A DNA stretch of 64,000 bases, from contig RSEF01000012.1 in the NCBI GenBank assembly GCA_003993805.1, positions 9,697,175 through 9,761,174 on the forward strand, written 5' to 3'. The notes under the pieces are model-generated. The model saw only the letters and a list, made by a program, of their open reading frames with translations. It was not told the origin of the DNA and did not search any database. Shown here piece by piece: positions 46,501 through 59,856 of the stretch. This DNA comes from Himantopus leucocephalus. Taxonomy: Eukaryota; Chordata; Aves; Charadriiformes; Recurvirostridae. The position numbers were made by a program, and so were the translations under genes. Positions within the stretch are counted from its first letter, which is position 1, and every line of letters begins with the position of its first letter.

Positions 46501-49500
46501 GGAGGGGGGAGAGCGGGCCCACAGCACCGAGCGAGCAGGAGCAGGCATCTCCTTGACATGCCTTGTCTCATTGCCTCCCTTCAAGCCCACTTACGAAAGC
46601 AATGAGGGAGCAGACAGCAGAAGCAAGGCTCGCGCCACTCACCGTTATTAATTAGCCAGTAATTCACCAGTTAACACCATTACAGGCACATCCCATCCCC
46701 CTGTGCCCCCCCAGGGGCTGCAATGAAGGATGCGGGGGACACAAAGAGCCAGGGAGGAGGCTGCAGGAGGCGGGTACCGAGTGCCAGGCTGGGATGCCAT
46801 GTTAATCGCTGCCCAGGAATAATGAACTGTACCACACTGGGATTAACACATGCATTTCTCTGGCTGCCCCCAGGAAGGATTTGGCTTATCCTGACCCAGT
46901 TTGGGCCAGTTTGTCACCAGCCATTGCCCTGTGCCAGCTGGCCGGGCAGGAAGCCCCACCAAGGACTCAAAATTCATTTTCTCCCTGGGGGACCCCAGGG
47001 AAAGCTGCTGCCCCCGTCCTGCCGGCTCCGGGCACGGGCTCTGCCCGCGCTGCCGGCACAGGGGGCAAGGACTCCAGGGACCCCGAACCGCTCTCTGCCG
47101 CAACATCGCCACTCCAGCTCCAACCCGCTGCCCTTTTCCAGCCCTGCTACATCAGACCTTCGTCCCCCCGTTTTGGGGATGGGCACGCTGGGCAGATGTG
47201 CCAAGAACATCTGGCTGCGGGCACGCAGACCTCCAGTCCCTGCACTGCACAGAGGAAGCAAAGAGCCAGGCTGCACGACACCGAGCACCTCTTCAGTGAA
47301 ACCCCATGAGCAGCAAACTTCTGGACAGGTTCAGGAGCGATTTAGGCAGCGAGGCTGGCGCAGGGGAATGGACCGGATGGTTCCTCGAGGTGCTTTTGCT
47401 GCGTGTAAGCATCCATGCTCGGGTCTGAGTGCACCAGCATGAAGGGTCTCACTCCCCAGCCGGCTCCATTCCCCTTCCCACTGCTGGATCCCAGAAGGGG
47501 AGAGAGAAAAACAGGAGACGGGAATTCATTCCACTCACCAGCCCCAGGGAGGAACCGCTAACATCTCCCGAGCTGGCTGCCAAGCCTCATGGCCTCTCCT
47601 CCTGGCTCTGGCACCGGCTCCAGAGAATCGGAGCTGCCCCGCGGCGCTGGGGGATGTGCATCCCTCACCCCTGCGCTACACGAGGTCTGGGAGCGGGACA
47701 CCAGCAAAGCCTCCTCCAGCATGGACCAGCCTCAGCCCCTTGCTACCACAAAGGAGGGGGGCAAGAGAGCTTCTGGGATATTTTCCATACGGATGGGGTG
47801 TAAATCCCAAGCAACTACCAACTTGAGCAATTACGTTCTGCCTCCTTAAAAATAAAAAACCAACACGCCCTTTATTTTCTGGCCAGCCCTCACCACCGAG
47901 AGATCCGTCGCTGCCATGACCCACCCCAGAGGTGGCTGCATTTTATTAGGGGCACAGAGATTCCTGCCAGAAAGAGGTTACGTGCCGCACGGGGTCCGGT
48001 TTGGCTTGTGCTCAGCACAGCAGGGGCTGAGGGTTTGACTCACGACCCAGTCGTGCCTTTCCAGGTTCTTCTTGGCAGCTGGAGCAGGATAGGGACAGAA
48101 AACACCACCTGGCTCCCTTGGGGGAGAGCAGCACCCCCCAACCCAACCCAGTCGAAAGCAGGAGCCACCCCATGGTGGCCCGCATCCTTCCACCCTGCAA
48201 GAGCCACATCTACAGGACCCAAAGAGCATCTCGGGATCCACCTACTCATGCAGGCCAGCCACCAAGTAGCGATCCCAGGATCCTCCCAGCATGAACCCCC
48301 CCCAAAGGGGTCAGAGCCCCCTCCCCAAAGCTGGGGGGCACGGTGCTGCTGTGGGGTGCTGGGGGAGGCAAGCCAAGAGCGCGGGAGGAGGCAGCGAGCA
48401 TCTCCTCCGCCGGAGCCAGCAGCTGCGCGACCCAACAGGCAGCAGTGTAACGATTTCATCATTTTCCAGCAAAATTGAATTAGTTCAAAGCCAAAATCTG
48501 ATTTGCGAGCCCAGCGCTCTTGACAGCAAACCCTTTACTTTGTCAGGCAGCTGTTAGCTGTCTCCTCCGGAGCTGCGGGGAGGATGGTGGGAGGGAAGGC
48601 AGGGCTGCTCCGCAGGGACCCCCTGCTCACCTGCCTGCACCACCAGGCACCCAAACCCCTGCTCGGGCAGGGCTGGGGGCTTGGGGATGGGTGCTGATGA
48701 CCAGCAGGGGGGCTGGGGGGAGGTGGGCAATAGCAGGGGTGTTGGGACCTCCACCAGACCCTCCCAAATGCACATACCGGCACCCCAAAACCCCTCTCTG
48801 CCAGGTATTTGACTCTGCCTGGGGACTACCCAGCCCAGCTTGGTGATGCCCAGTGTAAGACCTCCCTGTCACCCAGAGCCGTAGCCTGGAAAAAAACCCA
48901 GCAGTAGTAATAGTTCAGCTGGAACCCTGAGAGCCAAGCAGGGGGGTCCCCAGCTCCCCACCACCCACAGGCCCCACACAGAGCAGCTGAGCCACAAGCA
49001 GGAGCCAGAGGCACCCATATGAGCACCAGGCAGGAGGACGCATCTCTGGGGACAGCGGGGAGCTGCTCCCTCTGCTCTGGGATGCCGGCACTTGCCTCCT
49101 GCACCTCTAGATGACAGTTTGCACTGGCCACGCTCAAAACCCACCTCGTTGACAGCACCTTGTGCCCTCTGTCCTCCTCTCCAGCACCCCATGGAGAGGA
49201 CATGGTCCCTCCACACTGAGCATCTGATCAACTTCTACAGGGACCACCAACCTCCTCCCTCCATCAGGTCTGTGCTCCCCATCTCCCACATCCTACTGCA
49301 CCCAAGACTTTCTGCTTGGCCACCACCAAGCCCCAGGTGACACAACGCTCACAAATTCACACGTGCCCTCTGCAAGGGACTCCCCAGCGGAGCTGCAGCA
49401 GATGCCCTGAGGAAGGAGCATTCTGCCCTCACCAGCCCAACTCACCAACGCTCCCCAACTCCACAGGGCACAGGCACCAGAAGCAGGCACCTCCATGGAT

Positions 49501-49746
49501 GTGGTGGCACTTGCTTGGGATTCTCTGTAGGCACCAGTGAAATCTGAACCCAGACGGCCATCCCACAATGAAGCCATGATCTCCACAAGGAATGCTACCG
49601 AGCAAGCCGAGTGCCCAGCCCTAGCAGCACTAGTCCTCCCGCTGGGAAAACACAGCCCAGGTCAGGTCACCAGCAAGGGTCTGGCCAGAGAGCACCACCA
49701 GGAGCCAGAAACAGCCTGTCTTGGGAAGAGACAAGCAGGAACTTAC
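43534..49746 (-). other. PLXNA1: PLXNA1 intron 2
   Basis: A 6.2-kb phase-0 intron inside the sema coding region. AT-rich islands occur at about 45786-45985 and 46640-46690, a T-rich tract at 46316-46356, and another island at 48450-48545. The rest is GC-rich sequence without genes or recognised transposons. Confidence 0.85.
45786..45985. promoter_or_regulatory. Candidate enhancer with paired forkhead motifs
   Basis: Two identical FOX-type motifs TGTTTAC lie 9 bp apart at 45809-45815 and 45818-45824. They are bracketed by an inverted repeat, AGAGGAG at 45799-45805 and CTCCTCT at 45824-45830. AATATGCAA lies just upstream. About 100 bp further on, TAAATAATTACGCC, CAATTAGCTCATTAAC and a CpG-dense segment follow. 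The motifs are seen; function is inferred. Confidence 0.35.
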
Positions 49747-50949
49747 CGAGTTGATGCAGCCCAGCTCCTTATTCAAGAGCCAGGGCAGCGACAGCTTCCC
49801 TTCCCCTCTGTAGCATGACTGGATACGCTCCTTGATCTTATCCTTGATCTTCTTCAACGTGAAGAGACAGAGCACAGACTCCTTGGGAGGCTTAACCCTG
49901 TTTTTCTGGCCCTGGGAGAAGATGGTGAAGAGGATATCCTCCCTCTCCGAGATGCCCAGGTACTTGGCCAAAGCCTTGCCAGGCTTGGTCAGGTAGGCGT
50001 CCTGGATCAGGCGGTACTCGATGCCGTCCTGCACGCAACCAATGGGGAACTCCACGTAGGAGTAGAACTTGGGGTCGTCCACACAGAGGCGGACGATCTT
50101 GGAGGTGAAAAACTGCTCCCCGGTGGAGTCGGGCGAGGTGAGCTGCGTGTCCAGCTGCAGGGTCAGGTAGTAAACAAACTGCTCACTGCTGAAGCTGTAG
50201 ATGTAGTAGATGTCAAAGGTGGGGAACTTGGAGAGCGTATCCGAGGGGATCTTGAGCTGAGAGGAAACAAACTCGTCCTGGTAGACAAAGCCAAACATCT
50301 CCGCGTTCTCCTCGTTGGCCATCAGCTTGCGGCTGGAGAGCGTGGGAAAGTACTCCGACTTCCCATCAATGGGCGTCCCAATGAAGAGCTTGTTCTGCCC
50401 ATTCAGCACCTCAATGATGACCCCAGACATGGTGCCTGACTCGTTGACGCTGGAGAGGTAGTGCTCCTTGCGGTGATGGGGCTCACCCAACTTGAAGAGG
50501 TCGTCCAGCCGCAGGAACTGGCAAATACCCTGGGAGGCACTGCCACAGGCAATCAGCCGGTTCCCCGAGTAGTCCACCAGCAGCAGTTTGTTCACATTGT
50601 TGGTGGTGACCAGCCCATGTGGGCAGGACTGAACGCTGGGCGGAGGGTAACACTTCTCATTGTCCTCCACGGGCCCCGTCACATGAGTCCGCAGGAGCGT
50701 GAGGTTATTGGAGAGCTTGTAGATCCGATTGACAGCCCCCACGTAGACCTCCCCAGTTTTGTTGTGGACCACTAAGTGTGTCAAGCTCCAGTCTGTAACC
50801 GGGAAAGTCCTAAAGGGAGACTTGGGGCTGCCTTCCGCCAGCGGTAGCCAGGTGCTCCCCAAGAGCAGCAAGGTCCAAATGTTGATGGACAAGTGGTGCT
50901 TGAGCCAAAGGAGCCACATTGCAGCAGCCTCACATCCAGCCAAGGCCAT
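49747..50949 (-). CDS. PLXNA1: PLXNA1 exon 2: signal peptide and most of the sema domain
   Basis: First coding exon of plexin-A1, the cell-surface receptor that with neuropilins reads class 3 semaphorins in axon guidance. It encodes 401 residues from the ATG at 50949. A hydrophobic stretch at about residues 24-38 ([13 protein letters not shown]) looks like a signal peptide, with cleavage likely near residue 40. The sema beta-propeller starts at about residue 45. Family hallmarks include [61 protein letters not shown] and [20 protein letters not shown]-glycosylation sequons occur at NKT, NLT and NES. The donor GTAAGT is at 49746-49741 and the exon ends in phase 0. An acceptor (pyrimidine tract then TTTAG) puts the exon border at 50989; a second good acceptor would put it at 51093. 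The ATG at 50949 has G at -3 and +4. A second in-frame ATG at 50919 gives 391 residues and also keeps the hydrophobic segment. Gene identity is very secure; the exact start is not. Confidence 0.95.
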
Positions 50950-53900
50950 GCCCAAACCCAGCCACAAAATAAATAGAAACAAACCCAAACTAAAGGGAGA
51001 AGGGAGGGAGGAGGAGCTAACAGGACACAGTCTCCTCTGCTTCTGCTGTGCTCGGCATTCAGGGCATCGTGGGCATGGCCAGTCCAGTTAGCCCTAGAGG
51101 GAGAAAGACAAGAAGAGCAGGGTTAGGAGGCTTTCCTGTGTGGTGTCCAACCTGGTCCACCCCAAGCATCAGAGACTCTGCTGCTTCACATTCTTCTAGC
51201 CGGCAGCCTAACAAAACACCCCCCACCACCCACCTCCTGCCCCGGAGGAAGACGTGTCCCCAGTGCAAGGACCAAGGGAGCCTGCAAGATGCTAAGGACA
51301 ACCCCACCTGGTCACACACCGCTGCGCACAGCGTGTCCCAACCAAGGAGCTGCCACGTGCTTTGGCTCACCATCCCAGCCTCGACCACCAGCCAGCAGTC
51401 CCCTCTGAGGGCATCACCCTGCCCTTGCCCCCACTCAGGTCCCCTCGGGAAGAGCAGCAGCCGCCTGAGTGTGCCCACAGCCACTGGCTGGACCCGACCA
51501 GCACATCCCTGACAGCCAGCAGCTTCGCGATGCGCTTCGGCACACCTACTGCATACCAACGCATTGGCGGGGCGTAGCTGGCCCCAACCTGCTTTTAAGA
51601 CCACCAAGCAGCACCAAAGCATTAGCCGGGGATGGCTGCTAACAAGCCACAAGAGGAGCCCCCTGGCCTGCTGACCCTGCACGGCTCCACCGGGCACTGG
51701 CAGCGGATGCAAAAACCCAATTTGCAGGAACCACAGCCCGAGCCCCTACACGGAGGAGGACCTTTTAAAGGAGCTGGGAGAGCGGAGAGCCCTGGCGTGC
51801 TGCCTGCAGTCCCTGCCACCCGCCTGCCTGACAAAGCCCAGGAGGGCCGCGGGCAGGAGGAGTCGGGGGGAGCAAGCGGGCACGGCAAGGAGAAGCACGT
51901 CCTTCTGGCATTTATATGCATCAAGAAACGCAGGGCCAGCCATCCGGCGGTTGGCTTGAGAGGCTCCGGAGGGATGAGGGGGCACAGGCAGGGAGGATGG
52001 AGAGCTCTGCACGCTGCTGTGCCACGGCTGGGGCTCGTCAATACAGAGCAGCAAAGCAGCAGGGATCCAGCCAAAAACCCACACCAGTGTGACCTTTGCC
52101 TCCCCGGCAGCGGGGAGATGGCCGCAGGTAGCCGACAGAGACAGCTCTGCCCTCCGTGTCCGCTCAGCAGCCCCTCGGTTGCATCCCCTCCCTGTCTCCT
52201 CCATCCCCCCCACCGGCACAAGCACCCCCGGGCAAACGTGGGGTTGTGCAAACCCCCCCCCCGCCAGCACCAACATCATCATGGCCCGTCCGCCTGGGGT
52301 GGGACCGTCCCTCCCAAGTTCCGTGGTGGGGACAGGAGCTCTGCCCTCCGTTCTCCACCCCAGCCATGGCAGATAAGCCGCTGCGTGAGCGAGTGGAGGA
52401 GGAGAGCCTCCTATCCTTATCGCCCATCTCTGACTCAGCCCAGGATAACCTGCGGGAGGATCCCCACCAGGGAGTGGCACAGGTAGGAAATATGGCCCGC
52501 GGTGACTGCGTGGCCCTGCCGGCATCCCAGACCGGGCAGGGTGCTGTCGGAGGGCGGCCAAGGGCAGGGCTGCGTGGGGCGGAATGGCTGCCCCTGCAGC
52601 CCTGCCAGCCGTGCTGGGGGCCCAGCGCCTCGGGCAAAGCCTCCGCACCTCCCAAACCCTCTCTTGCAGGTCTGCGGGCTCCACCAGCTCTCCCCTGCCC
52701 ATGCGCTCCCGACCCTGCTCCCTTCCACCGCCCCCCAAGCAAGACACCCCCCTCCAAGGCAATGGCCTCAAGGGAGGTTTGGGAAACAGCATAGGAGCGA
52801 CACTGAGATCAAAGCCAGGTGCCACAAAGCTCCATGAGTGTGGAGGCAACCAAAGCACGGAGCCACCAGCCTGACCTGCATGGTCCTAGTCTCCCGTCCC
52901 CACCACCTTCTGCAACACTGGGAAACTCGGAGCAAAGACCACACAGCCAGCACTGCCGGGGCGAGCGCGCTCCCCAGGGCACAGCCACGCTGTCACTTTC
53001 ACAAGCTTATAAGTAAGAGCATAACCACCAGCACCCCAGATTGGAGCTTATTAACCTCAAACCACACCAAGGCGTGGGACCGAGCCGCGCTGTGGGCACA
53101 AACCCACCAGTTAGCTCAGGAACCGCCAGCGCGGCAGCGGCAGGCAGCATGGTTTCCTGCCGTGTCGCCGGAGGGAGGTTTCCCACCCCAAGAAACGGGC
53201 ACAGCTCTCACCAAGCCGCTGCCAACCATGGGGCTGAGGCCCTCCCGGAACAGTACAGCCGGCTCCCTCGCAAGGACATCACCAGTGACACGAAACTCCG
53301 GCACCAGCGACGCGCCGCAGAGAGCAGAAGGAGCAGGGAAGGCGGTGGAGGTGAAAGCGGGAGCCCGGTGCAGCGTGGGGATGGATGTCAGCCGGAGCAT
53401 CGCCCCGCTGGGACACGCGAGGGGGACAGGGAAGCCACTTTCTGAGTGCGTTTCTATGATTCATCGCTTCTATTTCAGGGAACGGGAGAGCTGGAGGTCG
53501 GGCTGCTGCCACAAAGCAGGGCTAGAAAGCCCAACAGGAGATTCCCAAATTAACGTAGGGAACTGCTACTCAGGAGCTAGAACAAGAGCAAAGCAAGGCA
53601 GAGCTGCGGCGAGCAGAGAGATGACACCCTGCAGAGCTCCGGCGAGATTTCTGCTCCTAAATACACATTAGCGGTAACATCCCACCCTAGCGCCCTGACT
53701 CCAGTGGGGGTTTTGTCCAGCCCTGCTTAAAACCATCAGCAGCGATTATTAAAAAAAACACAGCAGGAATGGTTGGTTTGTCTGCTTTCTTCAGCATTAA
53801 ACGATCCGGGTACCTGAGACTTGGATCGAATTAAATTGGGGTCCAACCCCACAGCGGTGGAGGCAGCAGGCAGCCCTGCACCGCAGCACAGGCGCCGGCA

Positions 53901-54431
53901 CGGCCCCAGCTCCCTGCCCGCGGCAGCAGCCGGGAAGGAGCGGCGCGGGGGCCAAAGGGCATTTCCCTCCCGTCACACTGCCTCCAACCCCCACGGAGAG
54001 GTCACGGCACGGCAGCTCCTCCGCCGGCACACACTTTAAACCACACAACACCCAAACCCGCCCAGGGCTGCACCCAAGCAGCACCTTGCCCTGGGGAGGA
54101 CACAGCCCAGGACCACCAGGCGAGCGACGCCGGGAAGCGAGACCGGCACCCCGCACACCACCACCGCGGTCCCAAAGCATGGAAAACCCCGAGCAGACAC
54201 CCTGGAGCCGAGCCCAGCCCTGGAATGGGCTGCAATAAAATAATACACCCCAGCCTGGACGCATACGTGCCAGCTGGGAGAGCAGGACCAAAAATACACG
54301 CCGTGATGCTGCCCGGGCAGCAAGTGATGCAGCGCAGAGCATCCTGGAGAGCATCCCCACGCAGGGGTGGGTCACCCCGCAGCGGGGCCACGCCACCGGC
54401 GAGACAGCACCACAGGCTTGTGTTCGTTTTC

Positions 54432-54465
54432 CATGCACACACACACACGTATATATACGCGCACA
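54432..54465. repeat. Alternating purine-pyrimidine tract (CA/TA/CG), Z-DNA prone
   Basis: Thirty-four bases alternate pyrimidine and purine without a break: a CA run, a short TA run, then CGCGCA. Such tracts can adopt left-handed DNA and are often polymorphic in length. Confidence 0.7.
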
Positions 54466-57400
54466 GAAACACATAGCAGGAAACCTGCTGTCAGAAACAA
54501 AGCCGGTGAAGCAATCACGCAAGCACCAAATCCGCCCCAGCCCCTTTCATCCCACGCCAGAAAGGACATTTGCTCACGGTTTCACCTCGAAAGTGGCCAC
54601 GCTGAGACGGTCGCAGCTGCTGCGTGACCTGGACAGGAGCTGCCTGCGTCGCCACGGCCGACGCTCATGCACCCCAACTTCAAGAGAGCCTTTCATCAAA
54701 AAGCCATCGTCTTGCCCCGCAAATGCCTGCGTCCCACTTGCTCGCTGCTAAAGAAGTGGCAAGGGGCCACGGCATTCGTCCCCCGAGGCTGCGGGCTTCC
54801 CGGTCCTACAGCACGGCCAGAAACCTGGGTTTGGGATGAGATGTCGTGCTTTTGGAAAATAATCACCACTTTTGATAGCACAAAGCAGGAGTACTGGGAT
54901 GGAAAAACTAACCTTAAAAGGCAAAGACTGGACAGACCATTAAGGACCAGCTCTTCGCTCATCCAGGCAGCGAGTCCAGAGCACTGACGGATGCTGAGTC
55001 AGCACGGGTGGCTGGGCTACAAAGCGGCAGCCCTCAGGGGAACAGCCGAAGCTGGGGTTTAAAACATGCCGATGAGCACAGAGGTGCACATCTGGCACCC
55101 ACACACCCGCTTGTCGTTCCTACTCCTGCATCACCAAGACCCCCGCGGGCTCACGTCGCCGCTGGTGCTCCCCGCCACCACGCACGCCCCGGGAGGAGCC
55201 CCGCAGGGGTCCCAGGGGGGTCTGCATCTGCACCCCCAGGGCTAGGGAAAGCATCGTTTGTCTTGGAGAGAAGCTGCTCTCGAGCAGTGGGACGAAGCTG
55301 CAAACTGCCCCAAGAGCTTTACAACCTTGCACTGCGCAAGGGATGCTGGAAGAGTGAAGCAATGGGATTGAAAACCCCCATATAACCGACCCCCGAGCGG
55401 GGAAATGGCATTTAATGGGTCTTTACCTGCAATCTCTCCAAGTCACTTGCTGCTCTCAGGAATAGGAAACAGTCCGAGGAGGAAGCGGCTCCATTTTCAA
55501 ACACAGGAGCTGCTAGGCTGCCAGTAATTAGCAAAGGGGAGAGAGGGGAGATTATCCGGAGGAGAGAAAAGCCCGCAGGCCACAGGAGAGTCAGCCACAC
55601 CATACAGCTGGTGTATTTTTAGGTTCGTCTGCCTGGGAAAAGCCTTGCAACAATGAGGAAAGGCTGGTGGTGGTACCGAGTCAGAGCTGCACTACATATG
55701 CAATCCTCTGCAACAGAGCTAAACTTTAACTCCTTCCTTCACCGCCACAGTCATTAAAAACTATTCGGCTGGGGTCTCTCCCTAGCGAGCGAGTTAAATC
55801 ATTACAAATCTTATCCCTGGCTCCAACCACACCCTGATGAAATCAATGGCAAGCTCTGAAGCTGCCCCAATCTCCATTACTATCACCCGCATCAGCAATA
55901 TCTTTAGCATCTTCAGTTTCCTCCCAGGCTCCTGCCATCCCTCTGGGCAGGGACCGAGGACCCTGTCCTGTCCTGCCCCATCACTGCAGTGCACTTGGAC
56001 ACAGCAGCTTCCACTCCTGCCCTGCAAGGATCGTCTGGGCAAGGAATTCAACCTCTTCCGTCCCGAGAAACACGACAAGGAGAAGCAGCCATCTACTGCC
56101 CAAAGGCTTCAAGAAGCAACTTGACCCTCAGCAAAAAGGGGCATAAAAGAACAAGTAGCAAGGAAATTAAATAGCATTTCTCAAACGCGCAATTCCCTTT
56201 CCCCAGTCCTCCACAAGAAGTCACGTCATGCCAAGGAGAACAGCTCTGGAGCCCTGCAGAGAGCCGTTCCCAAACAGACTCACAAGCAGTTCTGAGATGA
56301 AAACACAAGCTTCCCCCAACAACATCCCAAGGCAGAGAGGCACGCAAGGACAGCCCCAGTGGGTCCTGCCAGGACAGCTTGCCCCTACTATGGAAAACAG
56401 GCACAGATCAGGACCTTACACATGTTCTCGAACTCCATTCAGCGATGCCAGAAGCGTAAACTGATGGCTGTCCTTTGCACCATTCTCACAACTCATCTGG
56501 GTATCAAAGTCACTATAAGGACCATATAAGGATTGCCAAAGAGGCTTTCTATACGCAGCCCACGAGTTGGATGCGTACCTCCCAGGAGGAGAGCGCACCC
56601 CATCCTTCCCTTGAGCTCCTGCAGCCAAGGGAGCAATATAAAGACCTGGATGCCTGGGATGGAAACCAACAGACAGACCACAGCTGACCATCCACACAGG
56701 ACACAGCCTGCTGCGTCCCCATCCTGCTTCAGGAGGTGTGTCCATCAACACACGTGGGGCAAAACACCTCACCCCAAACCCCTCTGCGCCTCTCATCATG
56801 CTGCAGACTGTGACCCAAGGCACCAGGGCCCCAGCTACAGGACTGTGGATGCCTACTGTCAACATTCGGGCCAGCTCAAGGCTTCACACCCCAGACTGGT
56901 AAGAGTTTTGCCACCTCGATCAGGACCACTTAACATTTTGTTCCCAACTTCAGAGCAAAGAAGTCCAGACCAAGTCCCCTGAAGGCCACCTTCTACCTTG
57001 GCTTTGGCCCATGCACTGCAGACCCTGGTTCCCATACCCCGTCAGTCCATCAACTCATGCAAACATCCCGAAAACCAGCCCTGCTAGCAGAGGTCACCTT
57101 GGTCCAGCTGGACCTGCAGAGAGACAGAAGGTGACCCACAAGCCAGATCTCCCAAGAGCCCAGTCCAACGAGAGGTACTCCGGCCACTGCCATCCTTCCC
57201 TTGTCTGATCTCACTCCCCTGCTCAACGTTCCCAAACCTGCTGCTCCCCATCCTTCACTGGGCCAGGGCAGCCACCAATGCAACCCGATGACCCGACCAT
57301 TCCCAGATCAATGCACCTCTTCCAGCCTGGCTATCCGGGACGGGCCTTCCCCTCTCTGATGCGGGCACGCACCTCCGCATCTCCTAACCGCCTCTGCACA

Positions 57401-59585
57401 GCCAGCAGGAGGGCTGCGCTGCCCTCAGACCTCAGAGCAAATCCCAGGAGCTCCCGCTTTGCAATGAAGCACTGGCACAGGACGATTCCCAGGTGCCGGA
57501 CCCTCTCTGCTCCCAGCAAAGGCAGGTCACTCCAGAGCTGGCTTAATCCTGGCTGAGCTGAAATTCCCATGCTTCCACCCGGCCCTGTCCTGATGGTCGC
57601 GCTGTCACGTGGCGAGCTGAGCACAACCGCCGCCGGAGTTCGGTCTGATTAAAACAGACCACAAAGCTTCTCGATATGAGGTTTCATCAGTTAAACCCTG
57701 AGCTGTGCCTGCCTTTCCTTCCCCCCAGACTCCCCATCCTTCCCTTTTTCCCATCCCAGCCATGCTGCCCCGAGCACCACTGCTGGAATCAGCTCAGGTC
57801 CCAGCTCCGCTTCCCCTGCGGAGGTCCCTGCTCAGCACGGCCCCATGTTTTATTTGCCCAAGGTGGAGCAGAGCCCAGAGCAGCGCGCCAGCCCGAGAGC
57901 CAGCGGAGCCTCGCTCGGCAGCGGGACGGGCAGAGAGGGGAAGAGCCCAAAAGCCTCCCCACAGCAACACCACCACAGGGGAGACTGCTCCGAGAGACCA
58001 TCGGGGGCTTCACTTGCAGCGGGACAGGCGCAGGGCATCCGATAAAACCAGAGCGGCAACGGCTGCGCCGGCACTCTGCACAGCACTGCCCAAGAGGCGC
58101 TGGCTGGGACAGGGAGCGCAGCAGTGCCGCCTCTCTCCCTGCAGATCCTGCTTGCAGCTCCAACCCACGCTGGACGCAGGCGTGCCACTACGGCCTGATG
58201 CTGTGCACGAGGGGCCGAGACCCCGACGGCCGTTAGCGTAATGGATCTACTTATGCGCCCCAAAACCGAGAGGACGCGGCTGCCTGCCTACACTGAGAGG
58301 GCTGCCCAAGCGCTACTGCCACAAATCCACTTTCTGCTAATGAAGGCGGCTGGATGGCAGATCCAGCGAGCGCCGTCACCCCACCGAGGGGCAGGGAGCC
58401 GGCACACCCGGCAAGCCAAAACACATCCTGCTGGGAGTCCCGACGCAAGCTGACGCGCGCCCCTGGCACCCGAGCATCCCTCCCTCGCTCCCTCCCGCCT
58501 CTCACCCACGCAGGCACGAGGCCGTGCAGAGCAGGACCTCTCCCGCGCGTGCCGGCAGCCCCGCGGGCACCGCCGCCGTGCCGATAATAAGGAATAATAA
58601 TGGGTGTTGGTGGAAGCCCAGGCTGCCGGCGGCGTCACAGGCTCTGCGGCTCTTCGGAAGCGGCGCTGCCTTCCTGCCTTCCTCCTCCCCCATTTCTTCC
58701 CGATGACATCAGCCTGAAAAACAGGTTCTTGACTTCAGAAGGGCTCATCGGGCCGATTCTGGTCCCGCCAGAGAGGGGAGAGCCCCCCGTGACTCCAAGA
58801 AGGATGCAGCCATCCAGGAGCCGGACCCCGAGATAAGCAGCGGCAGGCAGGCGGCAGGCAGGGACCCTGCCGGCATGCCAGCACTTCTAGGAATAAAAAC
58901 TATGGAGGAGGGGATGGGGGTGGAGGGAGTGCGACGCCGTGGCGCTGGGGAACGGATTTTACATGTTTTACAGAGGCCGCGGCAGCTGTAAGCTTGAAGT
59001 TGGGCTCATGCCCCGGCTCTGCCACCGCTCAGGTACGGGGCAGCCCGACCCACCCAGCGCAAAAACCAAAACCCAGGGCCGGCTGCCGGACCCCAGAGAC
59101 CAACAGCAAGTCCTCACGCTGGCCAAAACAACAAGACAGGGCTTAACACCACCCAGCAAAGCCTTCCGAGGGCCACAGGGCTGGACTCGGACCAGCAGGG
59201 AACACGATTCTGCGAAACATCCTGTCCACCGGCCAAGCTCAAAGATTATTTTTAAAGCCCTCCTAAAATATTTTTGGGTTTTCCTCTTCCCCTGTTGAAA
59301 CTAACAGTCTGCACAGGAAGAGCGAAGCAGCCGCCTGTACACAGAGCACGGCCGCACGCACAAAGCAAACAACTTATTGCTATTACAATTACCTGCGATG
59401 TTATCGGCAGCTCTGACGGGGTCGGCATTCGCAGAAGGAAATGCGGTTTTCACATTGTGTCATTCGAAAGGCGAGACCGTCCTTCCTCCCACCCTGCCCG
59501 AGGGGTCGGCCACCAGCAGCACCCATGTGCCAGCACCACGGGGAGGAACAGCCCCCGGACACATGCGGGGCTGCATCATGCAGGA

Positions 59586-59856
59586 AATTTTTTCCCCCAA
59601 CACAAGCACCGATGGGAATCTGCCTCTCCTCTCGCCAGGGATTTCCTTCGGCAAGAGCCTGAATATTTTGACACACACGCAGTTGCTTAACTAAGCACGT
59701 AAAGCAAAGGGACTCAGCAGAGCTTCTACAACGATGCTGAGATTTGCCTGGATGGGGGTAGCGCCGGTTGTGTCCGGGGCCCGATCCTCTGCGATAGCAG
59801 AGGATCGGGCCCCGGACACAACCGGCGCTACCCTAAGGAGGGATTCAGAGCATCCC
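59586..59856. repeat. 271-bp duplicated unit, copy 1
   Basis: This unit aligns without gaps to 63002-63272, an offset of exactly 3,416 bp in the same orientation. By eye only seven positions differ: one transition in the first 170 bases, two in the palindrome spacer, and four transitions in the last 23. The sequence outside the boundaries is unrelated, so this is a dispersed unit rather than part of a larger tandem duplication. A 5-bp CAGGA occurs on both sides of this copy (59581-59585 and 59856-59860), weakly suggestive of a target-site duplication; copy 2 has none. It has no open frame or RNA gene that I recognise. Confidence 0.9.
59756..59833. repeat. Perfect inverted repeat, 37-bp arms, spacer GATA (copy 1)
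   Basis: The left arm 59756-59792 is the exact reverse complement of the right arm 59797-59833, with spacer GATA at 59793-59796. The arms are GC-rich and would make a very stable cruciform or RNA hairpin. Confidence 0.97.

Noticed and set aside
50461..50775. Plus-strand frame inside the sema exon
   Set aside because: A shadow of the plexin coding frame on the opposite strand.
51746..52858. 370-codon minus-strand open frame upstream of exon 2
   Set aside because: In the right place and strand for a gene part, but the translation is compositional noise with no signal peptide continuity or plexin similarity.
53440..53475. CR1 3'-end fragment (TTTCTATGATTC)
   Set aside because: The match is only about 12 bases, too short to support.
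59756..59833. tRNA-like or SINE promoter in the palindrome
   Set aside because: A weak resemblance to A- and B-box spacing, but neither box matches and no cloverleaf forms; the sequence folds as one straight hairpin.
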